NCBI GenBank assembly: GCA_963781775.1
Contig: CAWAHE010000008.1
Coordinates: forward strand, 88,301 to 152,300
Reading direction: 5' to 3'
DNA from: CAVSRC01 sp963781775
GTDB lineage: Bacteria > Pseudomonadota > Alphaproteobacteria > Rhizobiales > Kaistiaceae
Length of the DNA stretch: 64,000 bases
Under the pieces are notes generated by a model, which did not search any database, was not told the DNA's origin, and worked only from the letters and a program-made list of their open reading frames with translations. This document shows, piece after piece, positions 17,344 through 26,400 of this stretch (the first letter of the stretch is position 1; the number at the start of each line of letters is the position of its first letter). The translations under genes and the position numbers were made by a program.

Positions 17344-17777
17344 GGGGACCATCCTTCTGGGCGCCAGCCGAAAATTCTTGGGACTTCCCATCCGGCGGGG
17401 GTGGCCTCGGGCTAATCAAGGATCGGCGTAAACGCAATCTTGATCGGCCGCACCCGGACCGCCGAAATGCATCGGTTTGGTGCCCGGAAGGGCCGGAAAT
17501 CAGTACTTCCAATGCTCAATCGAGCCTCGGTGCGGCCGACCGGATACGGCTTCAAGGTCACACATCGGTGGCGCGAAAGGCACACGCATGCCCTTCAACG
17601 CGATCCCTGCGGCCGTTGCCCCTTGCGCCAAGTCCATGATCTCGGCCATCTTCGCCCGGCGGCGGGTGCATTCTTGGGGGACAAAGAATGGTGGATATGA
17701 GCCGCCGTGACGCTCTTGGCGCTCCAGAAGCGCTGCATCCCAGCCAGGTCGGAAGCCTGGCCGCTCCGCTGAAGAGC
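17344..17777. other. Divergent intergenic region between decarboxylase and SDR genes
   Basis: 434 bp with no convincing gene. Several short frames exist but none shows a domain or a good ribosome site. It should contain the promoters for both flanking genes. GGATCGGC and TTGATCGGC occur about 20 bases apart (17420-17450) as direct repeats, which could be regulator half-sites; this is only a suggestion. Confidence 0.5.
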
Positions 17778-18614
17778 ATGGCGGCAGAGCGCACCATCCT
17801 GATCACCGGCTGCTCGACGGGTATTGGTTATCACAGCGCTGTCGCCCTCAAGGCGCATGGCGGCTGGCGCGTGATCGCCTCCTGCCGCCGGCAGTCGGAC
17901 TGTGACCGTCTCGCCGCCGAAGGGCTGGAGACCCTGCGCATCGACCTCGCCGATCGCGAATCCATCACCACCGGCTTCGCCGAGGTGATGAAACGCACCG
18001 GTGGTCACCTCGACGCGCTGTTCAACAACGGCGCCTACAGCCACCCTGGCGCCATCGAGGACGTGCCGACCGATTACGTGAAGCGGCTGTTCGAGACCAA
18101 TTTCTTCGGCTGGTATGAATTGACCCGCCTCGCCTTGCAGGTGATGCGCAAGCAGGGCCGCGGCCGCATCGTCAATTGCTCGTCGGTGCTGGGCTTCGTC
18201 TCGGTGCGCTTCATGGGCGTCTACGGCGCTTCGAAGCATGCGGTCGAAGGCTGGACCGACGCGCTCCGGCTGGAGTTGCAGGGAAGCGGCATCGACGTGG
18301 TGCTGCTCCAGCCAGGTCCAATCCGCAGCCACATGCTCGACAATGCCCGTGCGCGTTTCCTTGAGAGCATCGACCTGCGCAATTCGCCCTTTCGCGCCGA
18401 CTACGGTCGCGAGCTGTCACGTTTTGCCGCCGGCAACCGCACCAACACGTTCAAGCTCGGCCCGGAGGCGGTCGCGCAAAAACTCATCCGCGCGCTCGAG
18501 GACAAGCGTCCGAAAGCCCGTTACCGCGTCACCATCCCAACGCTCGTCGGCTATTGGCTGAAGCGACTGTTGCCGACCCGGCTGATGGATCAGGTGCTGC
18601 TCAGGCAGCGCTGA
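17778..18614 (+). CDS. Short-chain dehydrogenase/reductase, long C-terminus
   Basis: 278 residues with a Rossmann N-terminus TILITGCSTGIGYHSA, FNNGAY in place of the usual NNAG, catalytic Ser in NCSSVLG and YGASKHAVEGW (Y-x3-K). The C-terminal 60 residues (PKARYRVTIPTLVGYWLKRLLP) resemble SDRs acting on lipids, retinol or steroids, and carry an amphipathic helix that may touch the membrane. ATG 17778 (MAAERTILITG) fits the family; an in-frame ATG at 17688 would add 30 unlikely residues. Convergent with the next SDR gene. Confidence 0.88.
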   Translation: MAAERTILITGCSTGIGYHSAVALKAHGGWRVIASCRRQSDCDRLAAEGLETLRIDLADRESITTGFAEVMKRTGGHLDALFNNGAYSHPGAIEDVPTDYVKRLFETNFFGWYELTRLALQVMRKQGRGRIVNCSSVLGFVSVRFMGVYGASKHAVEGWTDALRLELQGSGIDVVLLQPGPIRSHMLDNARARFLESIDLRNSPFRADYGRELSRFAAGNRTNTFKLGPEAVAQKLIRALEDKRPKARYRVTIPTLVGYWLKRLLPTRLMDQVLLRQR

Positions 18615-18628
18615 GGTGGTCGACGCTT

Positions 18629-19402
18629 TTAGAGCGGCCGGTTGATCATGAAGCCGCCATCCACGAACCACGTCTGCCCGGTGACGTAGGACGCATCGTC
18701 CGACGCCAGGAACGCGATCACCGCGGCGATCTCTTCGGGCCGTGCGATCCGCCCCATAGGGATCGCCTTCTCGACGCGACGCATCTCCTCCGGATCGACC
18801 TCGAACTGCGCGTTCATCGGCGTCATCACCGCGCCCGGGCCGACCGCGACCACGCGGATGCCGTCGCGCGCATAGCGCAGCGCCAGTGAACGCGTCATGC
18901 CGCCCAGCCCCGCCTTCGACATCTGGTAGGCGATCGCCTCCGGCATCGGCACGACCTCGTGCATCGACGACGTGGTGACGATGACGCCGGGCTGGCCGAC
19001 GTCGAGGAAATGCTGGATGGCCGCCTGCGAGCAAAGGAAGGCGCCGCGCAGATTGACCCCGAGGATCCGGTCGAAATCGTCCATGTGGACTTCGTGCGGC
19101 TCGCCCTCGGCCTTGATGCCGGCATTGTTGACCAGCACATCGAGGCCGCCGAGGTCGGTCACCACGCTGGCGAAAAGCGAATCGACGGCGTCTTCGTCGG
19201 CGATGTCGGCGGCAACCAGGATGTGCGTCCCCTCGGGATTGATGTCGGCAAGCTCCTCGACCAGACCAGTGGCCGGCTCGGGGTTGCCGATGAAGTTGAC
19301 CGCGACGCTGGCCCCCTCCTCGGCGAATCGCAACGCCGCCGCGCGTCCGATCCCGGTTGCTCCTCCGGTAATCAGCACCCGCTTTCCGTCGAGCCCGTGC
19401 AT
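18629..19402 (-). CDS. SDR-family oxidoreductase (glucose 1-dehydrogenase-like)
   Basis: 257 residues, classical SDR. It has RVLITGGATGIGRAAALRF, VLVNNAGIKAEG, Ser in VTTSSMHE, YQMSKAGLGGM (Y-x3-K) and the C-terminal YVTGQTWFVDGGFMINRPL closing motif. This pattern is shared with glucose 1-dehydrogenases and 3-oxoacyl-ACP reductase-like enzymes; the substrate is not assigned. It is transcribed divergently from the HIG1-like gene, with a 153-bp gap. Confidence 0.9.
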   Translation of the reverse strand: MHGLDGKRVLITGGATGIGRAAALRFAEEGASVAVNFIGNPEPATGLVEELADINPEGTHILVAADIADEDAVDSLFASVVTDLGGLDVLVNNAGIKAEGEPHEVHMDDFDRILGVNLRGAFLCSQAAIQHFLDVGQPGVIVTTSSMHEVVPMPEAIAYQMSKAGLGGMTRSLALRYARDGIRVVAVGPGAVMTPMNAQFEVDPEEMRRVEKAIPMGRIARPEEIAAVIAFLASDDASYVTGQTWFVDGGFMINRPL

Positions 19403-19555
19403 GGTCCGCCCCTCCCCGGCCGCGCTCCGCCAACGATGCGCCGGAAGACCGCCGACGACAAGATGGTCGCAAGCGGCGGCATGGTGGCGCCGGGCGGATT
19501 ATGCCTATATGGCGGCTGATATCAGGGGGGCCCTGGATCGGGTCCGAACATCGAA

Positions 19556-19747
19556 ATGGCAACATTCCTTCACTATCTCGCACCTGTTGCGGTCGCCATC
19601 GTGGCACTCGTCCTGCTGGCCGGCCTGATCAACATGATGCGCGGCGGCTCCGGCAATACGTCGCAGCTGCTGATGCGCTGGCGGGTCATTCTCCAGTTCG
19701 TCGCCATCGTCATCATGATGGGCGCGCTTTATTTCTCCTCGAAGTAG
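19556..19747 (+). CDS. Twin-transmembrane HIG1-like protein
   Basis: 63 residues with two membrane helices (about 7-27 and 44-60) and a short loop. The loop/helix-2 segment QLLMRWRVILQ carries an R-x-R-x3-Q pattern close to the QRRQ signature of the HIG1 (hypoxia-induced gene 1) family, known as respiratory supercomplex or cytochrome oxidase factors. It is followed 5 bases later by the cobalamin adenosyltransferase gene, an arrangement I know from other Hyphomicrobiales. Role here: probably a small respiratory-chain accessory protein (inference). Confidence 0.8.
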   Translation: MATFLHYLAPVAVAIVALVLLAGLINMMRGGSGNTSQLLMRWRVILQFVAIVIMMGALYFSSK

Positions 19748-19752
19748 CGCCG

Positions 19753-20322
19753 ATGGTGACGCTCAATCGCATCTACACCCGCACCGGCGACGACGGCACC
19801 AGCGCGCTCGCGACCGGCGAGCGCCGATCGAAATCCGACCTGCGCTTCGAGGCGATCGGCACGGTCGACGAGTTGAACGCCCATGTCGGCCTCGCCCGCT
19901 TGCAGGCCGCCGATCTGCCCGCCGGACTCGCCGCCATGCTCAGCCGCATCCAGAACGACCTCTTCGATCTCGGCGCCGACTTCGCCACGCCGGAAAAGAC
20001 CGGCGGGCGCGAGCGGCTGCGTATCGTCGCCAACCAGGTCGAGCGGCTGGAAGGCGAGATCGACGCGCTCAACTCCCGCCTCGCCCCGCTGACCTCCTTC
20101 GTGCTGCCCGGCGGAACGCCCGCCGCCGCGGCACTCCATCTCTGCCGCACGGTTGCGCGGCGCGCCGAGCGGCTGACCGTCGCGCTGGCCGCGCGCGAGG
20201 CCGTCAACGGCGAAGCGACCCGTTACATCAATCGCCTGTCGGATTTCTTCTTCGTCGCCGCGCGCGTCGCAAATCGCGATGGCGCCGACGACGTCCTGTG
20301 GGTGCCCGGCGCGAACCGCTGA
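19753..20322 (+). CDS. Cob(I)alamin adenosyltransferase, PduO type
   Basis: 189 residues. The N-terminal ATP loop YTRTGDDGTSALATGERR, then FEAIGTVDELNAHVG, VLPGGTPAAAALHLCRTVARRAER and RYINRLSDFFFVAARVAN are the conserved segments of PduO-type ATR. It transfers adenosyl from ATP to cob(I)alamin, giving adenosylcobalamin for enzymes such as methylmalonyl-CoA mutase. ATG 19753 is chosen by family alignment. Second gene of the run leading to etfBA. Confidence 0.93.
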   Translation: MVTLNRIYTRTGDDGTSALATGERRSKSDLRFEAIGTVDELNAHVGLARLQAADLPAGLAAMLSRIQNDLFDLGADFATPEKTGGRERLRIVANQVERLEGEIDALNSRLAPLTSFVLPGGTPAAAALHLCRTVARRAERLTVALAAREAVNGEATRYINRLSDFFFVAARVANRDGADDVLWVPGANR

Positions 20323-20336
20323 GACGCAATCAGGCG

Positions 20337-21125
20337 ATGGCCTTCATCCCGATCTACGACACCAACCCGCTCCGGCACATCAAGCGGCCGTGGGTGGCCT
20401 GGGGCCTGATCGCTGCCAACGTCGTGGTCTATTTTCTGGTCGAGGCTGGCACCAAAGGTGTGGCGAGCGATGCTTCCGTCCTCACCTTCGGTCTGTTTCC
20501 CGCGGTGTTCAGTGGCGCCGACGTCTCGCCGACCTACGTGCCGGACTGGCTGACGCTGATCACCTACTCGTTTCTGCACGCCGACTTCTGGCATCTCGCC
20601 GGCAACATGATCTTCCTGTGGGTGCTCGCCGACAACGTCGAGGACGCCCTCGGCCATCTCCGTTTCCTGATCTTCTATCTCCTCTGCGCGGCCGGCGCCG
20701 GCCTCACCTTCGTCTTCTCGGATCCATCGGCGACCGGGCCGGTGATCGGCGCCTCCGGCGCCATTGCCGGCACCATCAGCGCCTATCTCATCCTCCACCC
20801 GCGCGCCAAGATGTGGGTGCTCGTCTTCGGCCGCATCCCGCTCAGGCTGAGCGCGGTCTATGTGCTTGGCTTCTGGATCGTGTTTCAGGTGCTGGCGCTG
20901 TTCTTCGGCGGCCAGAGCAATGTCGCCTGGTGGTCGCATGTCGGCGGCCTTGTCTGCGGCGCGGTTCTTGTCCTGCTCTTGCGACGCCGCGATACGCCGC
21001 TCTTCGACAACCCACCGCCTGCCGCCAGCGTTGCAGCGGCGGGACCGCGGCCGGCGGTTGACGATCGCAAGGCGCGACCCATAGGGTCGCCGCCCACCCA
21101 AGAAGCCAGAGGTCCCTGGGAATGA
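20337..21125 (+). CDS. Rhomboid-family intramembrane serine protease
   Basis: 262 residues, six to seven membrane helices. Rhomboid landmarks are HADFWHLAGNMIFLWVLADNVE (the HxxxN region), GASGAIAG with the catalytic Ser, and the catalytic His in WWSHVGGLVCG. It would cleave membrane-embedded substrates. The cytoplasmic C-terminal tail (about 35 residues) is basic and Ala/Pro rich. Its stop overlaps the etfB start as ATGA, so it is translationally coupled to the ETF genes, an unusual functional mix but conserved in this order as far as I recall. Confidence 0.92.
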   Translation: MAFIPIYDTNPLRHIKRPWVAWGLIAANVVVYFLVEAGTKGVASDASVLTFGLFPAVFSGADVSPTYVPDWLTLITYSFLHADFWHLAGNMIFLWVLADNVEDALGHLRFLIFYLLCAAGAGLTFVFSDPSATGPVIGASGAIAGTISAYLILHPRAKMWVLVFGRIPLRLSAVYVLGFWIVFQVLALFFGGQSNVAWWSHVGGLVCGAVLVLLLRRRDTPLFDNPPPAASVAAAGPRPAVDDRKARPIGSPPTQEARGPWE

Positions 21126-21871
21126 AAATACTGGTCGCGGTCAAGCGGGTTGTCGACGCCAACGTCAAGGTCCGCGTCAAGGCGGATGGCAGCGGCATCG
21201 AGCTCGCCAACGTCAAGATGGCGATGAACCCCTTCGACGAGATCGCGGTCGAGGAAGCGCTGCGGCTCAAGGAAGCGGGCAAGGCCGACGAAGTCGTGCT
21301 GGTCTCGATCGGCCCGGCCGCCGCCGCCGAAACCCTCCGCACCGGCCTCGCCATGGGCGCCGACCGCGGCATCCTGGTCAAGACCGACGAGCGCGTCGAG
21401 CCGCTGGGCGTCGCCAAGGCGCTGAAAGCGGTGGTGGCGCAGGAGAGCCCCGGTCTGGTCATCCTCGGCAAGCAGGCCATCGACGACGACAGCAACCAGA
21501 CCGGCCAGATGCTGGCGGCGTTGACCGGCTGGCCGCAGGGCACCTTCGCCTCCAGGGTCGTGATTGATGGCGACCACGTCGCGGTCACCCGCGAGGTCGA
21601 CGGCGGGCTGGAGACGCTGTCGCTGACGCTGCCGGCGGTGATCACCACCGACCTCCGCCTCAACGAGCCGCGCTACGCCTCGCTCCCCAACATCATGAAG
21701 GCGAAGAAGAAGCCGATCGCCGAGACGACGCCGGCCGAACTCGGCGTCGATCTGGCGCCGCGGCTGACGGTTGTGAAGCTCGCAGAGCCGCCGCCGCGCC
21801 GGGGCGGCGCCAAGGTCGCGTCGGTTGCCGAGCTGGTCGACAAGCTGAAGAACGAGGCAAGCGTCCTGTGA
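21122..21871 (+). CDS. etfB: Electron transfer flavoprotein beta subunit
   Basis: 249 residues. It opens MKILVAVKRVVDANVKVRVK and contains KMAMNPFDEIAVEEALRLKE, VVLVSIGP, KQAIDDDSNQTGQMLAALTGWPQGTFAS and LPNIMKAKKKPI, all standard EtfB motifs. Together with EtfA it passes electrons from acyl-CoA dehydrogenases to ETF:ubiquinone oxidoreductase. It overlaps the rhomboid stop (ATGA) and the etfA start (GTGA). Confidence 0.97.
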   Translation: MKILVAVKRVVDANVKVRVKADGSGIELANVKMAMNPFDEIAVEEALRLKEAGKADEVVLVSIGPAAAAETLRTGLAMGADRGILVKTDERVEPLGVAKALKAVVAQESPGLVILGKQAIDDDSNQTGQMLAALTGWPQGTFASRVVIDGDHVAVTREVDGGLETLSLTLPAVITTDLRLNEPRYASLPNIMKAKKKPIAETTPAELGVDLAPRLTVVKLAEPPPRRGGAKVASVAELVDKLKNEASVL

Positions 21872-22800
21872 CCACCCTGCTCATCGCCGATCACGACAAC
21901 ACGGTCCTCAACGAGGCGACAGCGCGCGCGCTGACCGCCGCCGTCCAACTTGGCGGCGACGTCCACGTCCTGGTCGCCGGCAAGGATTGCGCCGGCGTCG
22001 CGGCGGAGGCGGCGAAACTTGCCGGTGTCGCCAGGATTCTCCACGCCGACGACGACGCCCTTGCCCACCGGCTGGCCGAACCGCTGGCCGCGTTGATCGT
22101 GTCACTGGCCGGCGAGTACGAGGCGCTGGTCGCCGCGGCGACCACCGCCGGCAAGAACGTCATGCCGCGCGTCGCCGCACTGCTCGACGTGATGCAGATA
22201 TCCGACATCATCGCCGTCGTCGCGCCCGACACATTCGAGCGGCCGATCTATGCCGGCAATGCGGTCGAGACCGTCCGCACCGCCGACGCCAAGCGCGTGA
22301 TCACCGTGCGCGCCTCCGCCTTCAAGGCGGCGCCCGCCGGCGATGCGGCGGCACCGGTCGCCGCCGTCACGCTTCCCGCGCTTGCTGGCGGCTCGGCTTT
22401 CGTCGGCGCCGAACTCACCCGTTCCGAACGGCCGGAACTCACCGCCGCGCGCATCGTCGTCTCCGGTGGCCGCGCCTTCCAGTCGGCCGAGAACTTCCGC
22501 AAATATCTCGAGCCGCTCGCCGACAAGCTGAAGGCAGCCATCGGCGCGTCGCGTGCGGCCGTCGACGCCGGCTACGCCCCCAACGATTTCCAGGTCGGCC
22601 AGACCGGCAAGGTGGTGGCCCCCGACCTCTACATCGCCTGCGGCATCTCCGGCGCCATCCAGCACCTCGCCGGCATGAAGGACTCGAAGGTCATTGTCGC
22701 CATCAACAAGGACCCGGAGGCGCCGATCTTCGCCATCGCCGACTACGGCCTCGTCGGCGATCTTTTCCAGATCCTGCCCGAACTCGAAAAAGCATTGTGA
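21868..22800 (+). CDS. etfA: Electron transfer flavoprotein alpha subunit
   Basis: 310 residues with a GTG start overlapping the etfB stop. The C-terminal FAD domain is clear: IVVSGGRAFQSAENF, GYAPNDFQVGQTGKVVAPDLYIA, CGISGAIQHLAGMKDSKVIV and AIADYGLVGDLFQILPEL. It binds the single FAD of the EtfAB heterodimer. The next gene, a 3-hydroxyacyl-CoA dehydrogenase, starts 40 bases later, placing the unit in fatty-acid or hydroxybutyrate oxidation. Confidence 0.97.
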   Translation: MTTLLIADHDNTVLNEATARALTAAVQLGGDVHVLVAGKDCAGVAAEAAKLAGVARILHADDDALAHRLAEPLAALIVSLAGEYEALVAAATTAGKNVMPRVAALLDVMQISDIIAVVAPDTFERPIYAGNAVETVRTADAKRVITVRASAFKAAPAGDAAAPVAAVTLPALAGGSAFVGAELTRSERPELTAARIVVSGGRAFQSAENFRKYLEPLADKLKAAIGASRAAVDAGYAPNDFQVGQTGKVVAPDLYIACGISGAIQHLAGMKDSKVIVAINKDPEAPIFAIADYGLVGDLFQILPELEKAL

Positions 22801-22840
22801 TAGCGTTGCGCCCCAGCGGCAGTTTGAGGATGTTTCGAAC

Positions 22841-23722
22841 ATGACGATCGTGCTCAACAAGATCGGCATCATCGGCGCCGGACAGATGGGCAGCGGCATC
22901 GCCCATGTCTGCGGGCTGGCCGGTTACAAGGTCGCGCTCAACGACGTCTCCACCGACCGCATCAAGTCCGGCCTCGCCACGATCAACGGCAACATGGCCC
23001 GACAGGTCGGCTCCGCCAGGATCAGCGAGGCCGAACGTCAGGCCGCCCTCGACCGCATCGTTTCGGCGGAGGATTTCGACGCTCTCGCCGACGCCGACAT
23101 GGTGATCGAGGCGGCCACCGAGAACGAGGCGGTCAAGCGCGACATCTTCGCCCGCCTCAACAAGTCGCTCAAACCGGGCGCCATTCTCGCCACCAACACC
23201 TCGTCCATCTCGATCACCCGGCTTGCCGCCACCACCGAGCGGCCCGAGCGCTTCATCGGCATCCACTTCATGAATCCGGTGCCGGTGATGGAGTTGGTCG
23301 AACTGATCCGCGGTATCGCCACCGATGACGAAACGTTCGAGGCGGCGCGCGGCTTCGTCGAGCGGCTCGGCAAGTCGTCGATCATGTCGGAGGATTTCCC
23401 CGCCTTCATCGTCAACCGCATCCTGCTGCCGATGATCAACGAGGCGATCTACACGCTGCACGAGGGCGTCGGCTCGGTCGAGGCGATCGACACCGCCATG
23501 CGCCTCGGCGCCCATCATCCGATGGGACCGCTCCAGCTCGCCGATTTCATCGGCCTCGATACCTGCCTGTCGATCATGCAGGTGCTCCACGAGGGGCTGG
23601 CTGATTCGAAATACCGGCCCTGCCCGCTGCTCGTGAAATATGTCGAGGCCGGATGGCTTGGCCGCAAATCGGGTCGCGGCTTCTACGACTACAGGGGCGA
23701 GAAACCGGTGCCCACGCGGTGA
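22841..23722 (+). CDS. 3-hydroxybutyryl-CoA dehydrogenase
   Basis: 293 residues: NAD-binding GIIGAGQMGSGIAHVCGLAGY at the start, ATNTSSISITRLA, ERFIGIHFMNPVPVMELVELIRG (catalytic His) and MRLGAHHPMGPLQLADFIGLD. It oxidises (S)-3-hydroxybutyryl-CoA to acetoacetyl-CoA with NAD(P). The length and the single-domain pair match Hbd/PaaH rather than the large FadB. Fourth in the run with etfBA; with phbA/phbB at 50-52 kb the cell can make and use C4 acyl-CoAs. Confidence 0.94.
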   Translation: MTIVLNKIGIIGAGQMGSGIAHVCGLAGYKVALNDVSTDRIKSGLATINGNMARQVGSARISEAERQAALDRIVSAEDFDALADADMVIEAATENEAVKRDIFARLNKSLKPGAILATNTSSISITRLAATTERPERFIGIHFMNPVPVMELVELIRGIATDDETFEAARGFVERLGKSSIMSEDFPAFIVNRILLPMINEAIYTLHEGVGSVEAIDTAMRLGAHHPMGPLQLADFIGLDTCLSIMQVLHEGLADSKYRPCPLLVKYVEAGWLGRKSGRGFYDYRGEKPVPTR

Positions 23723-23847
23723 ATCCGGCTGGCATGGTTAACGATCGTTGAACGCGATGCGTGGATTGCAAGACATCCCCTAAGCCGATCGTAAGACCTG
23801 GGCGTCCATGGTGGCCAAGGTACCACCGGAAGCGCGCCACCCCTTCG

Positions 23848-25029
23848 ATGAATATCGATCCGCTCACCTTGACTGTCGCCGGGAGCTTTGTCGGCTGCCT
23901 GAGCGGCATCACCCTGCTCACCGCCTGGTTATACCTGCGAGCCGAATCCGCGCTGCTCTGGTGGGCGCTTGCCAGCTTTGTCTATGCGACCGGCATCGGC
24001 CTGCTGGCGGCAACGCCGCTATTGCCTCAACCGGGCGGACTGCTTCTTGGGCTTGGTCTGATCAATTTCGCACCGCCTTTGGTTTGGGCCGGCGTGCGGC
24101 ACTTCGGTCGGAAGAGCGCACCATTCCTGCTTGTCGCGGCAGGGCCGGCGCTGTGGTTGGTGGCCGGCGCATTTGGCGATCATGCAACCTCGGCAACGAT
24201 CGTCGGCTTCTTGGCCTGGATCGCCTATCTGGCGGCTGCGTCATGGGAACTCTGGCGGGGGCGCGGCGAACGACTGGTGGCCCGCTGGCCGCTGCTTGGG
24301 CTCTTTGTCCTCCATGCTGCCGTCATCTGCGGAGGCCTCGTCGATGTTCTGACCGGCCGGCTGGCCGATGGAGCCGCACCAACATTCTCCGGCTGGTTCG
24401 GCATCATCAACCTGGAGGGGCTCGTCTACTTCATGGGAACCGCCCTGCTCATGGTCGGCCTCGCCACACAGCGCAAGGAACATCAGTCGGTCCAGGCGGC
24501 CCACGTCGACTCGCTCACCGGCGCCGTCAGCCGCGGTGAATTCCTCGACCGCGCCGAGCGGCTGCTCAACCGCTGTCGCCAGGACGGCGCGCCGCTGGCC
24601 ATGCTGATGTTCGACCTCGACCAATTCAAGTCGATCAACGACAGCCACGGCCACGCGGCCGGCGATCAGGTCATCCGCGCCTTCAGCGACGCCGCGCGCA
24701 AGGCCCTCAGGTCGAACGATCTCTTCGGCCGCTATGGCGGTGAGGAATTCGCCGCGATTCTGCCCGGCACGACCATCGAGGTCGCCTACGTGATCGCCGA
24801 GCGCGTTCGCCACAACTTCGCGGACACCGGCATCGACGTCGGCAGCATCCAGATTTATGCGACAGTCAGCGGCGGCGTGGCGGTGGCATCCGACGAGGCC
24901 CATCTGCGGGATGTAATCGAGGCCGCCGATCGCGCCCTCTATCTCGCCAAGAACCGTGGCCGCAACCGCATCGTGCGCGCCGACGACGGCGATTCCGGAC
25001 CGCGCGACAACGTCATTCGGGTCGCCTGA
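23848..25029 (+). CDS. Membrane diguanylate cyclase (first of a tandem pair)
   Basis: 393 residues. The N-terminal 210 residues hold about six hydrophobic helices forming an uncharacterised sensor, then a GGDEF domain (about 225-375) with the intact active site GGEEF in RYGGEEFAAILPG and the product-inhibition site RSND five residues before it. It should make c-di-GMP at the membrane. It is 39% or so alike by eye to the following gene in both halves, so the two look like an ancient tandem duplication. Start MNIDPLTLTVAGSFVG matches the start of the partner. Confidence 0.9.
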   Translation: MNIDPLTLTVAGSFVGCLSGITLLTAWLYLRAESALLWWALASFVYATGIGLLAATPLLPQPGGLLLGLGLINFAPPLVWAGVRHFGRKSAPFLLVAAGPALWLVAGAFGDHATSATIVGFLAWIAYLAAASWELWRGRGERLVARWPLLGLFVLHAAVICGGLVDVLTGRLADGAAPTFSGWFGIINLEGLVYFMGTALLMVGLATQRKEHQSVQAAHVDSLTGAVSRGEFLDRAERLLNRCRQDGAPLAMLMFDLDQFKSINDSHGHAAGDQVIRAFSDAARKALRSNDLFGRYGGEEFAAILPGTTIEVAYVIAERVRHNFADTGIDVGSIQIYATVSGGVAVASDEAHLRDVIEAADRALYLAKNRGRNRIVRADDGDSGPRDNVIRVA

Positions 25030-25200
25030 TCGGCCAACCGGCCATTTCTGAAAGTTAATGAGTCCTTTCCGGCCGCTACGAAATTGAATCCGTCAGACTA
25101 ACCGGATGTCAGACGCGCGCATGTATCGTGGTGGCCGGATTGGGGGTGCGTGGGCGGGGTCGATCCATCGCATCCGGTTTTCGGGTGAGGACTTGCGTCA

Positions 25201-26394
25201 ATGCTGATCGATTTGCCCACCTTGATGACCGCCGGCAGCTTTGTCGCTGCGGTCAGCGGTGTCTTTCTGATCTTTGCCGCCATGCAGACCAAGGGCGCGC
25301 AAGGCATGATCTGGTGGGCAGCCGCCGATATCACCATGGCCGCGGCGGTGCCGATGCTGTTGTCGAGCGGCGTCGCGATCAACGTCGCCTCCGTCGTCGT
25401 CGCCATCACCCTCCTCAACGTCAGCCCGGCGCTCATTCTGGCCTCCGCGCAGGCCTGCAACGGCCGACGTCCCGATCTTCGCGTCATCTTCGCCGGCGCC
25501 GTGATCTGGCTCGCGGCCTATGCCCTGCCTGCGATCCGCACCTCGCCCGAGGCACAGGTCTCGCTCAATCTCGCCATTGCCTCCGTCTATGTCTTTGCCG
25601 CTGCGGCCGAGTTCTGGCACGGGCGGGTCGATCGCCTGACCGCGCGCGGTCCCTTGATCCTCCTGCTCGTCCTGCACGGCATCTTCGGCATCGGCGGCGC
25701 CATTGCCGCCGCCGTCGGCGCCCTGTCGCCGATCAACGGCACGACCTTGTTGACCTGGCTAGTCTTCGTGCATTTCGAAACGTTCGCCTTCGTCATCGGC
25801 ACGTCGATCTTCACCGTCGCCATGACCCGCGAACGTCAGGAATTGCTCCACAAGACCAACGCCAACACCAACTCGCTGACCGGCCTCGCCACCCGCCGCG
25901 CCTTCTACGAAGAAGCCGAGAAAGTGCTCGCGGAGCGCGCCGGTTCCGCCGCGCCGGTCAGCCTCATCCTGTTCGATCTCGATGCCTTCAAGACGATCAA
26001 CGACACCTACGGCCACGGACCCGGCGACGAGGTGCTGAGGAAATTCGCCGAAGCGGCGAAGAAAATGGTCCGCTCCACTGACATCGTCGGCCGAATCGGC
26101 GGCGAGGAGTTCGCCATCATGCTGCCTGGCGCCGGCAGTGATGCCGCCTATCTGGTCGCCGAGCGCACACGGGTCGCCTTTACCACCGCCTCCGCGGGGG
26201 TGGGCGATTTCACGGCAACGCTGAGCGCCGGCGTTGCCCGCGCCCACCGGACCTCGACCATCGACAGTCTCATGAAGGCCGCCGATCAGGCGCTCTATCG
26301 CGCCAAGAGCAACGGCCGCAATCGTGTTGAACTCGCCGAGCCGGTCGCCGCCAACAACACCGTCACGGGCTTCGCCGAACCCAGGGTCGCCTGA
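25201..26394 (+). CDS. Membrane diguanylate cyclase (second of a tandem pair)
   Basis: 397 residues. The N-terminal half (MLIDLPTLMTAGSFVAAVSGVFLIF onward) has six hydrophobic segments aligned with the previous gene. The GGDEF domain has IGGEEFAIMLPGAG as active site, RSTD as inhibitory site and FDLDAFKTINDTYGHGPGDEVLR as the metal-binding segment. It is therefore predicted active. It has its own 171-bp leader, so it may be regulated separately from its neighbour. Convergent with tlpA, 6 bases apart. Confidence 0.9.
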   Translation: MLIDLPTLMTAGSFVAAVSGVFLIFAAMQTKGAQGMIWWAAADITMAAAVPMLLSSGVAINVASVVVAITLLNVSPALILASAQACNGRRPDLRVIFAGAVIWLAAYALPAIRTSPEAQVSLNLAIASVYVFAAAAEFWHGRVDRLTARGPLILLLVLHGIFGIGGAIAAAVGALSPINGTTLLTWLVFVHFETFAFVIGTSIFTVAMTRERQELLHKTNANTNSLTGLATRRAFYEEAEKVLAERAGSAAPVSLILFDLDAFKTINDTYGHGPGDEVLRKFAEAAKKMVRSTDIVGRIGGEEFAIMLPGAGSDAAYLVAERTRVAFTTASAGVGDFTATLSAGVARAHRTSTIDSLMKAADQALYRAKSNGRNRVELAEPVAANNTVTGFAEPRVA

Positions 26395-26400
26395 GCCACC

